Position numbers and translations under genes: made by a program. Positions 33,290-44,339 of a DNA stretch of 64,000 bases are shown here, piece by piece (positions within the stretch are counted from its first letter, which is position 1; each line of letters starts with the position of its first letter). Where the stretch lies: NCBI GenBank assembly GCA_039519185.1, contig CM076849.1, positions 107,141,806 to 107,205,805 on the forward strand, read 5' to 3'. The notes under the pieces were generated by a model that did not search any database, was not told where the DNA came from, and saw only the letters and a program-made list of their open reading frames with translations. The stretch comes from Astragalus membranaceus (Eukaryota > Streptophyta > Magnoliopsida > Fabales > Fabaceae).

Positions 33290-34380
33290 ACAACTTAACA
33301 AAGTGACGATCAAGAATAAATATCCATTGCCAAGGATAGACGATTTGCTTGAGCAATTTGAGGCGCTGCAGTGTTTTCTAAAATTGATCCGAGGTCAGGA
33401 TATCATCAAATAAAAGTTAGGTCCTTAGATATTCCGAAGACAGCCTTCCGTACTAGTTATGGATATTATGTGTTGGTAGTGATGCCCTGCGGTTTGACAA
33501 ATGCTCCAACGGTATTCATGGATTACCTGAACCGAGTTTTTCCTCAATTACCTAGATCAATTTGTAGTCGTTTTCATTGATGGTATCTAGATGTGCTCGA
33601 AGACCATTGAGGAGTATGTCCAACATCTCCGCATTATTCTGAAAGTACTCCGAGAAAATAAGTTGTACTTGAAACCTTCGAAGTGTGATTTTTAGGTGTC
33701 AGAGGTAAAGTCTTTGGGACATGTGATTTCCCAAGTCAGGAGTTTCTGTAGGTCCCAGTGAGAAGGAAGCGGTGTTGAATGGGAGTGACCGACGTCAGCC
33801 GCAGAGATCAAAAGTTTCTGGGTCTAGCCGGTTACTATCAGAGATTTGTTAAAGGGTTCTCACAATTAGATTTCCACTTACTCGACTAACTCGAAAGGGT
33901 CAACCGTTTACGTGGGATGCTGATTGTGGAGAATGTTTTCAAGAATTGAAGGTTAGGTTGACTTCTGCTCCAATCCTGATTCTTCCGGATCCGTCATTGG
34001 AATTTTAAATTTTCGATGACGCTTCAGGGAAGGGTATAGGATGTATTCTTGTGCAGAATCAACAAGAGATAGCTTATGCATTCAGGCAATTGAAGGCTCG
34101 TAGGGAGAATTATCCAACTCATGAATTGGAGTTAATACCTATTGTGTACGCACTGAAGATTTGGAGACGTTACCTCTATGGGTCTCGTTTCGATGCCTTT
34201 AGTGATCACAAAAGTTTAAAGTATCTGTTTGATCAGAAGAACTGAATAGCAGGCAGAGAAGTGTGTTGAGTTTCTGGAGGATTATAAATTCGTGTTGATG
34301 TAGCATTCAAGAGAGGCCAGTGTTGTAACTGATGCACTGAGTAGGAAATCCATCCACATGGCCGAGTTTATGATGCATTA
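33290..34380 (+). pseudogene. RT and RNase H remnant
   Basis: Shifted pieces of gypsy RT are seen: FSKIDPRSGYHQIKV with the first catalytic Asp, TSYGYYVLVVMPCGLTNAP, then a broken run where YIDD is expected (about 33560-33600), LGVRG- and GLAGYYQRFVKGFS-like blocks. RNase H shows ASGKGIGCILVQNQQEIAYA, ENYPTHELELIPIVYALK and LYGSRFDAFSDHKSLKYLF. The last block has a normal D-H pair. Stops and shifts occur about every 100-200 bp. Confidence 0.8.
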
Positions 34381-34381
34381 G

Positions 34382-35759
34382 ATGGAATTATCAGAGTCTT
34401 TTAGAGACTTAAATCTGAATTCAAGATCAAGGAGGAACCTGCTAGTGTTGAGCCATATGAGGATCTCTAGTTTCCTAAGGGATTCTATACGCTTAGCACA
34501 GGAAGTTGAGGTGAAGCTTCAATCACAAAAGGTATTTCCAGATTTTACCATAGATAGTGATGGAGTCAGTTGTTTCAACGGTAGAATCTGTGCGCCCGAT
34601 GATGAGATCAATAAAAGGCAAGTGCTAGAGGAAGCACACCGAAGTTTATATTCTGTTCCAGGGTGTACAGAATATAAAGCAGATGTATTAGTGGCGAAGT
34701 ATTAGTTTGTTAACCTCTCCTTTGTGAAGGTTAACAAGGAGATAGTATTATGTGATTCCGTTTGACAAATCGAACGTGAATACGAATATGTAAGTGAGGT
34801 AACTGCTGACTGTTTTCACGTTGCGAATAGCCATCAAAGGATTGATTGATGGATCTGCTTGCAAGTGAGTGAAATTTCCGGAATGAAGCTTGGTGTGCGG
34901 CGTGATAGTTTTGAAAAATCATTTTGTGAAAACCCGCAAGCTAAAGTTAATTTTGGGAATGAATCAAGAGGATTACTTAGGTTGAGGGAAAACTCTCAAC
35001 GCTATTGACTAAATTGGAAAGGGATGGGATGCGTCGTTGGTAAAAACCTCGTGGTGAAGTTGCAATAGAGGAAAAAGAGCTGAGTTCTGTCTTGATAGTT
35101 GTTTTGAGAACAACGGGAGCGATTTTCATTACGTTCAAATTTATTTGTTGTCCCCACGGTTTATTTCTACGTTTAAGATAAACGTTTCTGGTAAATCCTC
35201 ATTTCATCTTCTTTCGAAAAGTGGTATCTCGAAATCTTGGGGGCGAGTCAAGAAGTTTCACAAATGATTTTCCGTCACATTTTTCAATGTGTATGAGAAC
35301 TGTTATGGATTTTAGAAGATTTGTTGAGAACGTGTTTACACCCTTCGAGGAAATCATGTTTGTTTCCACCTTTATCGAGGAGTACCAGTTTGTGGATCTC
35401 ATTTTCAACCTGTATGTTTATCAAGTGTCTTATATTAGACCCTTTGATTTAGATTAATCAAAGTTGGGGAGCAAGTGAGGAATGAAGCTTCGGAAGTGTT
35501 TTCGAACGCGGTGCCGAGCCTATGTAGGCGAATGATGAGTTTCTCGTGTACATTCGCAACCAGAAAGTTCGTATCAAGGTAGTAGTGGATCATACTTGGA
35601 TATTGATGTGCCAACTTTGGGAAGATTTTCTACACTTATTTCGTTAATTCAAGATTGTGTTCCAGCAACTTAAGATCTTCTGAGAATGTCGATTCTCGGT
35701 TAGTCAGATGAAAGACTTGACGAAATTTTGAGGACAAAATTCTTTCAAGTTGGGGAGAA
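34382..35759 (+). pseudogene. integrase remnant and 3' region
   Basis: The frame at 34382-34705 shows FTIDSDGVSCFNGRICAP and an H2C2-like start (EEAHRSLYSVPGCT), after which the integrase core cannot be followed. The frame at 35221-35457 is not recognised. The segment ends with GAGGACAAAATTC and TTGGGGAGAA, the polypurine tract next to the LTR. No chromodomain was recognised. Confidence 0.55.
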
Positions 35760-38138
35760 TGTAACATCCGCAAATAATTAACCGAATTATTTGGATGTTA
35801 ACCCAATTAAATTAATTTAGTACTTAACGGGTAAATTTATCGAGTGCTAAAATTATTTATTGGTTGTCATCGGATCGTTAACCGGATAATACGGGTCAAG
35901 GAAGTTTCGGAATCGAAATAAGGGATTTCGATCAATATGGTAATTGGACCACATTACCACGTATATATTAAATAAATATATATATGTATACGTGAGTGTG
36001 TGTTTTAAGAGTGAAAGAATTAATTAAAAAGAAAGAAAGAAAGAAGAAAGGGATACGAGAAACAGAAGAGAGAAAAGGAGATAAAAGAGAAAGAAGAAAG
36101 AATGGGTGAGGAGGAAGAAGAGGAAAAAGGAAGGGTTTAGGCTCACCGAAACGACTTCCTTCCAACACGAAAAATGCTCAGCGTTACTTCCTCTTCGTTT
36201 TGGTACCAAAATCTTCATCATCAACTCACTCTCCTCAAATCCACCATTTTCGAATTTAAGAGGAATTAGAGGTTTTTGTTGTTCAAGCTCAAAGGAAAGC
36301 TTTGGATGGTGTTTGGGAGCGAGCTCAAGGTGGGTTGCGCAAATATTGAAGTCCGATTTGGAGTTTGTGAAGAATCAAGGGGTTAGGGTGCAAATTGGGG
36401 TTTTGTGAATAGTGGCTTGAGGTTGAAGAAGATGATGAATAGTGTTCATGAAGAATTTCGGGGAATTCGGCATTTCGGTCAAAAGAGGTTCCGTGATCGA
36501 GTGGAAAGCTTTAGAAGCGGATTGGGTGTCGCCGGAGCGGGGAGCGTTCGTGTGGTTACTCGGTGATTTCGGCTCGATCGTGGATCACGCGTCAAAGGTG
36601 AGTTCTACTCACGTTTAGGATTTTTGTTTTTCGAATTAATTGATTGATCGTTTTATCGCTTTCGCTGGTCTGGAATATTACTTGATATTGTCTGTTTCGG
36701 GTTAGGAATCGATCGGAGCGAGTCTCGAGTTGTGTCGTGTTGAAATGGAATTTTTGGTGATTTGATTTCGAAAGATTTTGACTTAAAAACTGTTAATGGG
36801 AAAATATGTCGTTTTTGATAAAATCCGTTTTGATTGAGTTTTTGATTGGATTGATTGATTGTGTGGTATTGGTTGGGTTTGTTTTGCTGGTTGTTAAATC
36901 TGTTTTCAGTCGGGACGATAATCGGAATTGAGCGGAATAGCGAATTTCGCAAGAAAACGGAAAAACTGCACTTTTCTGCAGAGGGTCGCGTCGCGACCCG
37001 TTCTCATCGCGTCGCGACCTGGCCCAGTTTTGTCACGCAAAAATTTTCTGTCGTTTTTCGCGTCGCGACGGTAGCAGTTCGCGTCGCGACGGTTTACAGA
37101 ATTCTCAGCAACTAAACACTGTTTTTGTTTTCGCGATATCTTTTGATCCGGGAACCCGATTGAGGTGTTCTAAGATGCGTTGAAAATCTTATTCAGAGGC
37201 CTAACTGAATATTCTATTTTTAAGGTAAAACTAAACTGTTTTCGATATTGAAAATTGTGTCGAAAAGTGGTCAATTAGAGTGCGAGGGTGAACTTGGTTT
37301 TATAAAAGCGTGGGTTAAGTGTTCAACTGGTTATTTGAGGTGATGGACCCTGAGTTCATATGATTATAGATATGTGTGTATATGTATCGAGTTGGATGAC
37401 GACCCATGTGTAACATACTAGACAGGGCAGTCATGATCCCTTACCCTAGGCTCCATGCCAATAGGAGAATGTACTATTGGTAGGGGGGTTCACCGGGAGT
37501 AGCGGTTGCGCAGTCGGTGTTATGTTAAATTAATTGTAGTACGGTTCACCGGGAGTAGCGGTTACGCAGTCGGTGTCGTACTGACTTATAGCAGATTCCC
37601 CGGGAGTAGCAGTTACGCAGTCGGTGGAATGCTATGTGTAAAATAATGCGGTTCATCGGGAGTAGCGGTTACGCAGTCGGTGCCGTGTTGAGTTAAAAAT
37701 GTTTTAAACTAGTACCGAGAGAGCTAGTAGGGGTCACGGTAGAACTCACTGAGATTGTATCTCACTGTTTAAATGTTGTTGTTTTACAGAGACACAGGGG
37801 CAGCGGAAATCCAAGAGGCACGAGTAGGTTGGGCTCGGACTGGTTGCTGATAGCCTAGCTTTATGTTTAAGCTTATTTCCCTTTTGTTGTCTGTATACTA
37901 AAACATTATGTATTTAGTGTATATCTTTCTTCCGCTTTCTTGTATGATACTGAATGCTATAGATGCTGATGGTGTATGGTCTGAGAACCATATTGTCTTG
38001 TTGTAAATAAGACTGTTTGGGTTTTATTCAGCGAAAAATTTATAGTGATTTTCAGTGTCTAAGCAGGAAATATATCTCTGATGTGTTACTAATGTGCACT
38101 TGGGTATTTTTAGTAGATAGAAATACCGGGGTGTTACA
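35760..38138 (+). repeat. 3' LTR of chromovirus-type element
   Basis: The copy of 29480-31816 has a shorter (TA)n run, one extra minisatellite unit and about 20 substitutions by eye. TCGCGTCGCGA words are at 36986, 37007, 37058 and 37079. Confidence 0.95.
37487..37682 (+). repeat. LTR minisatellite, four units
   Basis: This is the same unit as 31221-31360, with one added copy of about 56 bp at the start (its core has GGTTGCGCAG, one change). Confidence 0.9.
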
Positions 38139-38143
38139 AAAAA

Positions 38144-38638
38144 CTAGATCTATGTGAAATCTTTCCACTTAATTACTAAGATAAAAGAGAGAAAAACGAT
38201 GCTGATGGTCAATTCCAGACGAAAAAATGACCCAAAACCACTCATCTGCAATATATATTAAGCCGGAAGTAAGAAATAAGTAGAGAGAAAGTTGAGAGAA
38301 AGGAGGCTAAGGTTTCAATGGTATGAACTACATAAATATTGACTTTCTAGTTATTTACAATAGTAAATTCTTTTCTTATATAGGTGAATGGTTGTGTTAG
38401 ATTTAAGTATGAAAATATGAGGGGTGTTCCTTAAAGGTAAATAGGTGCCTTTAATATGAACTTTAAAAATAGGGTTTCATCTTCTCCATTTAATGGAGAG
38501 GAATATTTGGAGATTGGGTGACACAATGATTATTTTAAAAATAATAATAAAATATCATTGTGTCCCATACTCTCTTTCCAAATATATTCCTAAAAAGTAT
38601 ATAAGTATTATTTGGGAGCTAAAAAACACTTTTTAGGA

Positions 38639-38718
<80 letters not shown>

Positions 38719-39220
38719 CCAAAGTATATACCTGAGACTTTATTGGTTGCTTATATACTATTTAGTGGTAGTTCTACAAATATATTATAATATACATTTT
38801 TTTGGTTACATACATTATAATATATATGTATATAATATTCAATTCGATACTCATATAAATATTAATTTGTATATATATTCTCTCCGTTATTTGTTGATTA
38901 TATATATATATATATATATAAATATTATTGGGGTATTGATATAATTATTCATAATTTGTTTCTTATTTTTTATAAGAATAAAAAATCTGTGTCCTAATAG
39001 TCATATGAAAATTAACAGCTCGACTGGACAAGTAGCTTTATTCTACCTTGGGTCGGAGGGGTTGATTTGGTGCTCCTGGATTCAATTCTCACAGTGGACA
39101 AATTCGATGTGGCCCAGTGTAAAATGGTCCGAACCAACATATAAAAATTAACAAAGAGGCGGACCCTTATATTTTTGCCACTTATTATGGTTATCACTAC
39201 CCAGCATACTATTGGTTATC
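38144..39220. other. AT-rich spacer with long AT microsatellite
   Basis: No gene was recognised. A near-perfect inverted repeat lies at 38583-38597 and 38627-38641 (ATATTCCTAAAAAGT against ACTTTTTAGGAGTAT), similar to words at 43469-43500, and may be part of a small MITE interrupted by later insertions. The ORF here that reads Tyr-Ile repeats is microsatellite. Confidence 0.5.
38640..38717. repeat. (AT)39 microsatellite
   Basis: This is an uninterrupted AT dinucleotide run of about 78 bp. A shorter run is at about 38899-38920. Confidence 0.95.
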
Positions 39221-39239
39221 CACTAGTGCAAAATATGGA

Positions 39240-39470
39240 ATAAGAAGCACTATTTGGAATCGGTTGTTTGGATAACTGATTCCAAATGTAGGCGCGGTGG
39301 CAATTTTGCAAATAAGTTGATGTTTGGGAGATGTTTTGGTTCATTTGGAATCGGTTGTTTAAACAACCGATTCAAAATGTATATATTTAGACATTTGGAA
39401 TCGGTTGTATAAACAACGGATTCGTATAGTTTACATTTAGAATCAGTTTTATTGTTAACCGATTACTAAA
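39240..39470. repeat. subterminal palindromic repeats, left end
   Basis: Four copies of ATTTGGAATCGGTTGTTT, or close variants, are each followed by a partial inverse (AACAACCGATTC) so that hairpins of about 16 bp can form. In CACTA elements such motifs are the binding sites of the TnpA-like protein. Confidence 0.8.
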
Positions 39471-39473
39471 TGG

Positions 39474-40200
39474 TTGTTTCTTAACTCTCAACATTCACGT
39501 CTCTCACTCTATCAGTTTGCGTCCCCCACTCCATCGCTCCAAAAAACCCTAAATAATCATCTCTCATCTCGCACTCCATCTCCCAAACTCAGTTTGTTCA
39601 CCCCACACTTAGAGCAAACTCCATCTCCATCTCTCACTCCATCTCTCATCTCTCACTCGACACTCAGAATGCGATTGCTCACTCCATCTCTCATCTCTCA
39701 CTCCATCTCACAAACTAACCCTAAATCATCATCTCTCATTTCACTTTCCCCAAACTCAGAAATCGTGAGCAATCGCGTTCATCTCTCACTCCATCTCATC
39801 ACCTTCCGCTTGAACCATAACAATCGCGAGCAAAACACAAACAACCACAGCAATCGCGAGAAAAACACAAACAACCACGGTGAGCCACCGCCTCGGCCAC
39901 GTGCGTGTCATCCAAACAGCGGTCAAACTAGCACACCACCGCGAGATCAGCCCTGCCAAGATCGTCGCACACTCTTCACTAAAAAAACCCTAAATCAGTT
40001 TGTGATCCCTCACGTTCCTTTCTCAGCCTCGCGTTCCTCTCTCAGCCTCGTGTTCCTTACTGAGGTATTTTCTCTCTCTCACCTACTTCATCTTCTTCGT
40101 TCTTTCTCAGTTTTCTGCTAGGTTTTTAATTGTTTCTTTGATTTTGCAGGAATCAAAGCTTGAAACTGCAGAAATGGAGCTTGAAATGCAACAACAAACA
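39474..40200 (+). other. low-complexity leader-like sequence inside CACTA
   Basis: A CTCTCACTCCATCTCTCATC-type repeat with AAACCCTAAA words (39545, 39717, 39986) is followed by a GC-richer piece and two intron-like borders (GAGGTATTTTC near 40060, TTTTGCAGGAATC near 40145, AACAGGTATTG near 40200). It looks like the 5' untranslated region and first exons of a plant gene. The long frame through it (39474-40121) is low complexity and I do not call it a protein. Confidence 0.45.
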
Positions 40201-42570
40201 GGTATTGAACAAAACCCCCCTTGTTTTGGTTTTTGATTTCTCTGTATCAGAACCTCTAGGTACGAATACTAGATTTCCTGGCTTTCTGAAACTTGCATGT
40301 TTTGAATACTAGTGAAAAACGAAGAACGAAGGCTCACATAGTACGGAATCTTCAACGAACACAAAACGAAGGCAAACAAAGGTTTCACAGGTATGAAATC
40401 ACTCCTTGTGATATTTCTGTTTATTTTGGTCCTTCACACCCTAACTCCTTTGATTTACCTTGTTTGCAAGTACTCTGTGATGAGAGCTTTGAAAAAGAAA
40501 CAACTGTACAACACATAGAACAGATTCACAGCAGCAAGACTGGTAAATCCCTATCTCTAAGTATGTGTTGTTTTATGTTTTCAGCCTCAAAAACGAAGTA
40601 TATACTTTGATGATATATTTGGACCATTTTGCAAGTTTAAAATTATTATGTGAGATGAGAAACAACTGGTTATTTTTTTCTTGGATTGATTTCTTGTCAT
40701 ACAGTACATTGTATTTTTATATTGATGTGCTAAAAGAGAGATTTTACTTAAAGTTGAATATACTTAAACTTTTTGAAATTTTTGGCTTTAAATGCTATTA
40801 TTACACTTTGTGGAAGGATGTGAGAATGCCATGCCATCACATTCTGGCTATATGTGGTCTGTCACAGCTGATGTGGAGAGCTTCGTATTCTAATCTAGAT
40901 ATTGATTCCCCTCATTGAAGATAAGTGTCGCATGCACTATTGATAAGTCTTAGTTTTTATTTCTACATTTTCAAACTCATAAGTTTACAACAAGCTGAGA
41001 ATTTCTTATGTTATGCATCGGTTCTGCAATTAAATCTGCAATGAAAAGAACACATTCTGTTTTGGTCCAAATGTTTCTGTTTTGGTCTCTGCAATGGACA
41101 CAAAAATTCTATTTTGGTCCCTGACATGAGCAAAGTCCACTCTTTTGGTCCCTACCATGGACAAAGAAAATCTGTTTTTGTCCATGTCATGACCAAATTT
41201 ATTCTAGCCTCCAATTAGATAGAATTTGGAACCAGTAGTGCTATTTTGTAAACATGAGTGATAATAGGTATGATGTTGATTTAGTACGTTGTTTTGTGGG
41301 TAGTCTGGAAACTGAGAAATGCATGTATTGATTTTGAAATTAAAGGATATGTTCATGTTTGGATTCATTTTGGCTCTCCTAAGAGTGATTATGGATACAT
41401 AAAATTGCTTTAGTATGTTCAGGTATTCTCAAGTAAAATTGATTTTATCTCTAAAATTACTAGATAAAACTGGTGAACCTTGATTTTTGATTGACCTAAC
41501 CAAGTAATTTATCTTAATTGCAGTAAAGTGCATATTTGATAGTAAAATATTGGATCAGTCCATTCTTCTGATTTTTTTAGCTTTATTTGAACAAATATGT
41601 TGTATTCATGGAAAAAGAAATTTCTAATTGCAGTACTTCTCATTTATATTACTTATTGTGATTAATTGCCGGGTAATATTGATTGTGTCTTATGCTCCGT
41701 AGTTTTTCTTTCTAAACCCTCTCTCATAACTCTTTGTTGCAGCTGCAAAGTCTGGTTTTTCTTACAACCACATGCATGGGATGTTGATGTTATGCTTATA
41801 ACGATGACAGAGTAAGTCAAATTAGTTAACCACTCTATTAAAATATGCAGGTTGCAAGTCAATGTGCTTTTTAATTTAAGCTTCTCTAGAGGAAACTGTG
41901 ATACCTTTAATTTTTGTGTCAGTTGTTAGTTATACAATGTGAAACATTGAACTAGATAAGTTTTGAATAGTAGATGTTATAGATTGATGCATCTTAAGAT
42001 CATGTCAATTTTCTTCAAAAAAAAATTGACAAAGCACATCAAGACAGAATGAAGTTTGTTAGCTCTAACGAGTTAGGATGCATCTATCTATTTTGAGAGT
42101 CTTAAAATAAATTTTGGGGGCAATCATGATAGCATACTCTTTTGACATTTACTAGAATATACAGTCATTTAAAATGCATCTGTTATCTTTGGACTTGGAT
42201 AGCTACATTGTGCTAATGGTAATATTTAATTTAGTATAATATTAATGACTAATGCAATATGGAACCAAAAGATGTATTTTGGGCTAGATGTATCTTGGCT
42301 TTGTTGCTGAAAGCTATGTATGATATTGTAAACTGTTTTTAATTATTATAGCCTTTAGGTTTTGTTAGTGGCTCAGTTTTAAATTGTTGTTGTTTTGCTC
42401 TCATATAACTAACTTATTGAACTTACATATTTTCCCATATTTGTTCAACAAGTTGGTAAGAAATAAAAAAAAAATATCTAATATATTAGAATTTGGTTCC
42501 TCGGGCAGATCACATTTTTAATTTTTTTTGGATTTCTCATGTGTTTGACTTATGCTTTTGTTGGTTGTTG
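40201..42570. other. intron-like AT-rich interior of CACTA
   Basis: No supported frame of known type was found. The piece at 41070-41195 has three copies of a TTTTGGTCCCT...CATGGAC unit of about 40 bp. A short piece near 40820-40915 reads MPCHHILAICGLSQ, which recalls a SWIM-type finger but is too short to call. Confidence 0.4.
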
Positions 42571-42572
42571 TC

Positions 42573-42708
42573 AGCTTTGCATTTGGAATCCTGAGGAGAG
42601 TCGTGTCTGATGAGAAGGCTGATGCAGTGCAAGGTCTTGCTCTCATTGCAGATGGAACTTGTGCTGTTTTTGATGTACCAGCCAAGGATTTGAATGCATT
42701 TCTTATAG
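42573..42708 (+). pseudogene. captured exon-like fragment, unidentified
   Basis: A 45-codon open stretch reading AFGILRRVVSDEKADAVQGL then IADGTCAVFDVPAKDLNAFL is bordered by TCAG and GGTAAA splice-like ends. It looks like a true exon of a conserved plant protein, but I do not recognise the family. Confidence 0.45.
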
Positions 42709-42851
42709 GTAAAGCTGTATTTGATTGTTGATTACAATTTCAAGCATTTGAAATAGTTGTTTTCTGGCCACCATTTTGTAAATTCTCTATAGCATGAGCA
42801 TCCTTAAACTTCTATTGCTATCTATGAATTGAATATTATAATGGTTCACAA

Positions 42852-43151
42852 ATGGAGTGTGTTCTCCGAACTATTGCTGAGTTCTGTGATTTGTCTGGGC
42901 AGCAGGTTAATATGACTAAAACAAGTATCAAGGAGACAAAGAACTACCAAATGCTTGAGAAAGTTCAGATTAACAAGAAGATCAAAACCAAAGTCACCAA
43001 GATAATTGGTTGGGTGCCTCCAGTTGAGGGATGGCTGAAGTTGAACTCTGATGGAACCAGCAACAAAGATTGTGGAATAGCAGGTTTTGGGGGGCTTATC
43101 AGAGACCAGAATGGCATTTGGATGTGTGGTTTCTCTCAATCACTGGTGTGA
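42852..43151 (+). pseudogene. captured LINE RT and RNase H fragment
   Basis: The 99-residue frame joins two LINE-type pieces: EFCDLSGQQVNMTKTSI (RT region of plant L1 elements) and, after a Lys-rich link, GWVPPVEGWLKLNSDGTSNK and GLIRDQNGIWMCGF (plant RNase H domain, RVT_3 type, with the first catalytic Asp in NSDG). The two parts are far apart in a normal LINE, so this is a rearranged or spliced fragment carried by the CACTA element. Confidence 0.65.
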
Positions 43152-43194
43152 TAGCTGCTGTGAATTTAGTTTGGAAATTTTTTTTTTAAAAAAA

Positions 43195-43335
43195 GGTGAC
43201 ATTTTGAATCGGTTGTTTATATAACCGATTTAAACTGTCACATTAACCGATTCAAAATGTACCTACATTTAGAATCGGCAAATTTGAAATCGCCAAACAG
43301 CCGATTCTAAATGTGCCAAACAACCGATTCTAAAA
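43195..43335. repeat. subterminal palindromic repeats, right end
   Basis: Copies of ATTTTGAATCGGTTGTTT and inverse forms (AACCGATTTAAA, CCGATTCTAAATG) repeat five to six times, mirroring the left end. Confidence 0.8.
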
Positions 43336-43356
43336 GCCTTTTTTGCACTAGTGATC

Positions 43357-44333
43357 ATAGAATTTAGAATTTACCATATTTATATAAATATATATATATA
43401 TAGTAGTATTTTTTTATAAGCAATGTTAGTGGGGGATGTTAGTTTCCAGGGTTTGAACCTTGCGAGCTAAAAAACACCAAAGTATATTCCTAAAAAGTGT
43501 ATCAATTAATTATTTTCAAACACAATGACTCGGATGAGATTACGGAAATCATATTACATCTAATTTATTTTGAAAATTAATGTCTCCTTACGACCTTACC
43601 ACAATCAAAACTAACGCGCATACTTATTAAGGAAATATTATTGTGAATGAAATTAAAAATCCGAAGATAATATTTTGTCATCAAAGCTGATTCCGATTTT
43701 CTTTTTTGACAGCGATTCCGATTTTGTTGAGCACCATGACTCACGTAAACTAAACAAAACAGAAGCATGTATGACTATGAATTTGGTCTCAAAGAAGAAC
43801 CACAAAGCCATCGACAAGAAACATCAATGAGAAAGAGCCGACAGGGGATCCGACTCCGAGACCAGATTGTAATAGTCATCCCTTTCGCAAGGATGTTGAA
43901 TGTTTAGATTAGATGTTACTTGTTTGAGTCCATCTTTTTCAGATTTATTAGATTCATATGAGTTTGATTCATATGAATAAAAACATATATTACCTAATTT
44001 ATTCTTGCAAGTTTTGTCTCTTTTTCAGGAATTATATATTGTATTTTGTCTTTAATTTAGAAGTTGAAAGGTCACGTTCTAGTATTTTTAAATTTTAGTG
44101 GAAAAATTACAAAAATATTTTTCAATCCTATTGATCCTTTAGACCTTTCTTTGTATGTTATACTTGTAGTAGTATTTAGAACGCTGATTGTTTTTTTTTT
44201 TTTCCATTAAGCGGTAACAACATGATGTAATACTTGAACGAAAGCAAGAAAATGGTTTATCTCTTTTAGGGTTCGCCGCGCAAAAGACAGATCCGCCGAT
44301 TTGTCTGGCTTCCGGTTGTCGCGTGTCACACTG
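43357..44333. other. AT-rich spacer
   Basis: No supported gene was found. It contains a (TA)n run at about 43386-43402, a MITE-like word GAGCTAAAAAACACC near 43466, and a T12-13 run near 44190. A GC-richer piece at 44265-44330 directly precedes the LINE tail. Confidence 0.4.
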
Positions 44334-44339
44334 GTTTTT

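Larger units (their letters stand above)
29480..38138 (+). mobile_element. chromovirus-type Ty3/gypsy element with decayed interior, complete ends
   Basis: This is an 8,659-bp element with LTRs at 29480-31816 (2337 bp) and 35760-38138 (2379 bp), TSD AAAAA on both sides (29475-29479, 38139-38143), an initiator-Met primer site, and the 3' phrase GAGGACAAAATTC then TTGGGGAGAA before the LTR, as in Tekay/Del chromoviruses. LTRs differ by only about 20 substitutions plus two length changes, yet the 3.9-kb interior has many stops and frameshifts in every domain. I saw no chromodomain. The lineage call rests on the ends, LTR size and RT sequence. It is non-autonomous. Confidence 0.9.
39221..43353. 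mobile_element. CACTA (En/Spm) transposon, non-autonomous, 4.1 kb
   Basis: Perfect terminal inverted repeats CACTAGTGCAAAA (39221-39233) and TTTTGCACTAGTG (43341-43353) are flanked by a 3-bp TSD ATC on both sides (39218-39220, 43354-43356), as expected for CACTA elements. Both ends carry subterminal copies of an AATCGGTTGTTT-type motif in both orientations. No Tnp2, Transposase_24 or other transposase domain was found. The inside has exon-like pieces of other genes. Confidence 0.95.

Noticed and set aside
38612..38944. 110-codon frame reading Tyr-Ile repeats
   Set aside because: It is the (AT)39 microsatellite and its AT-rich flank read as protein.
39474..40121. 215-codon frame as a host protein
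   Set aside because: CTCTCA-type simple repeat dominates. Splice-like borders nearby suggest leader sequence, not coding.
44260..44335. GC-rich patch with GCCGCGCAAAAGACAG as a host exon
   Set aside because: Too short, with no frame that continues on either side and no splice partner.
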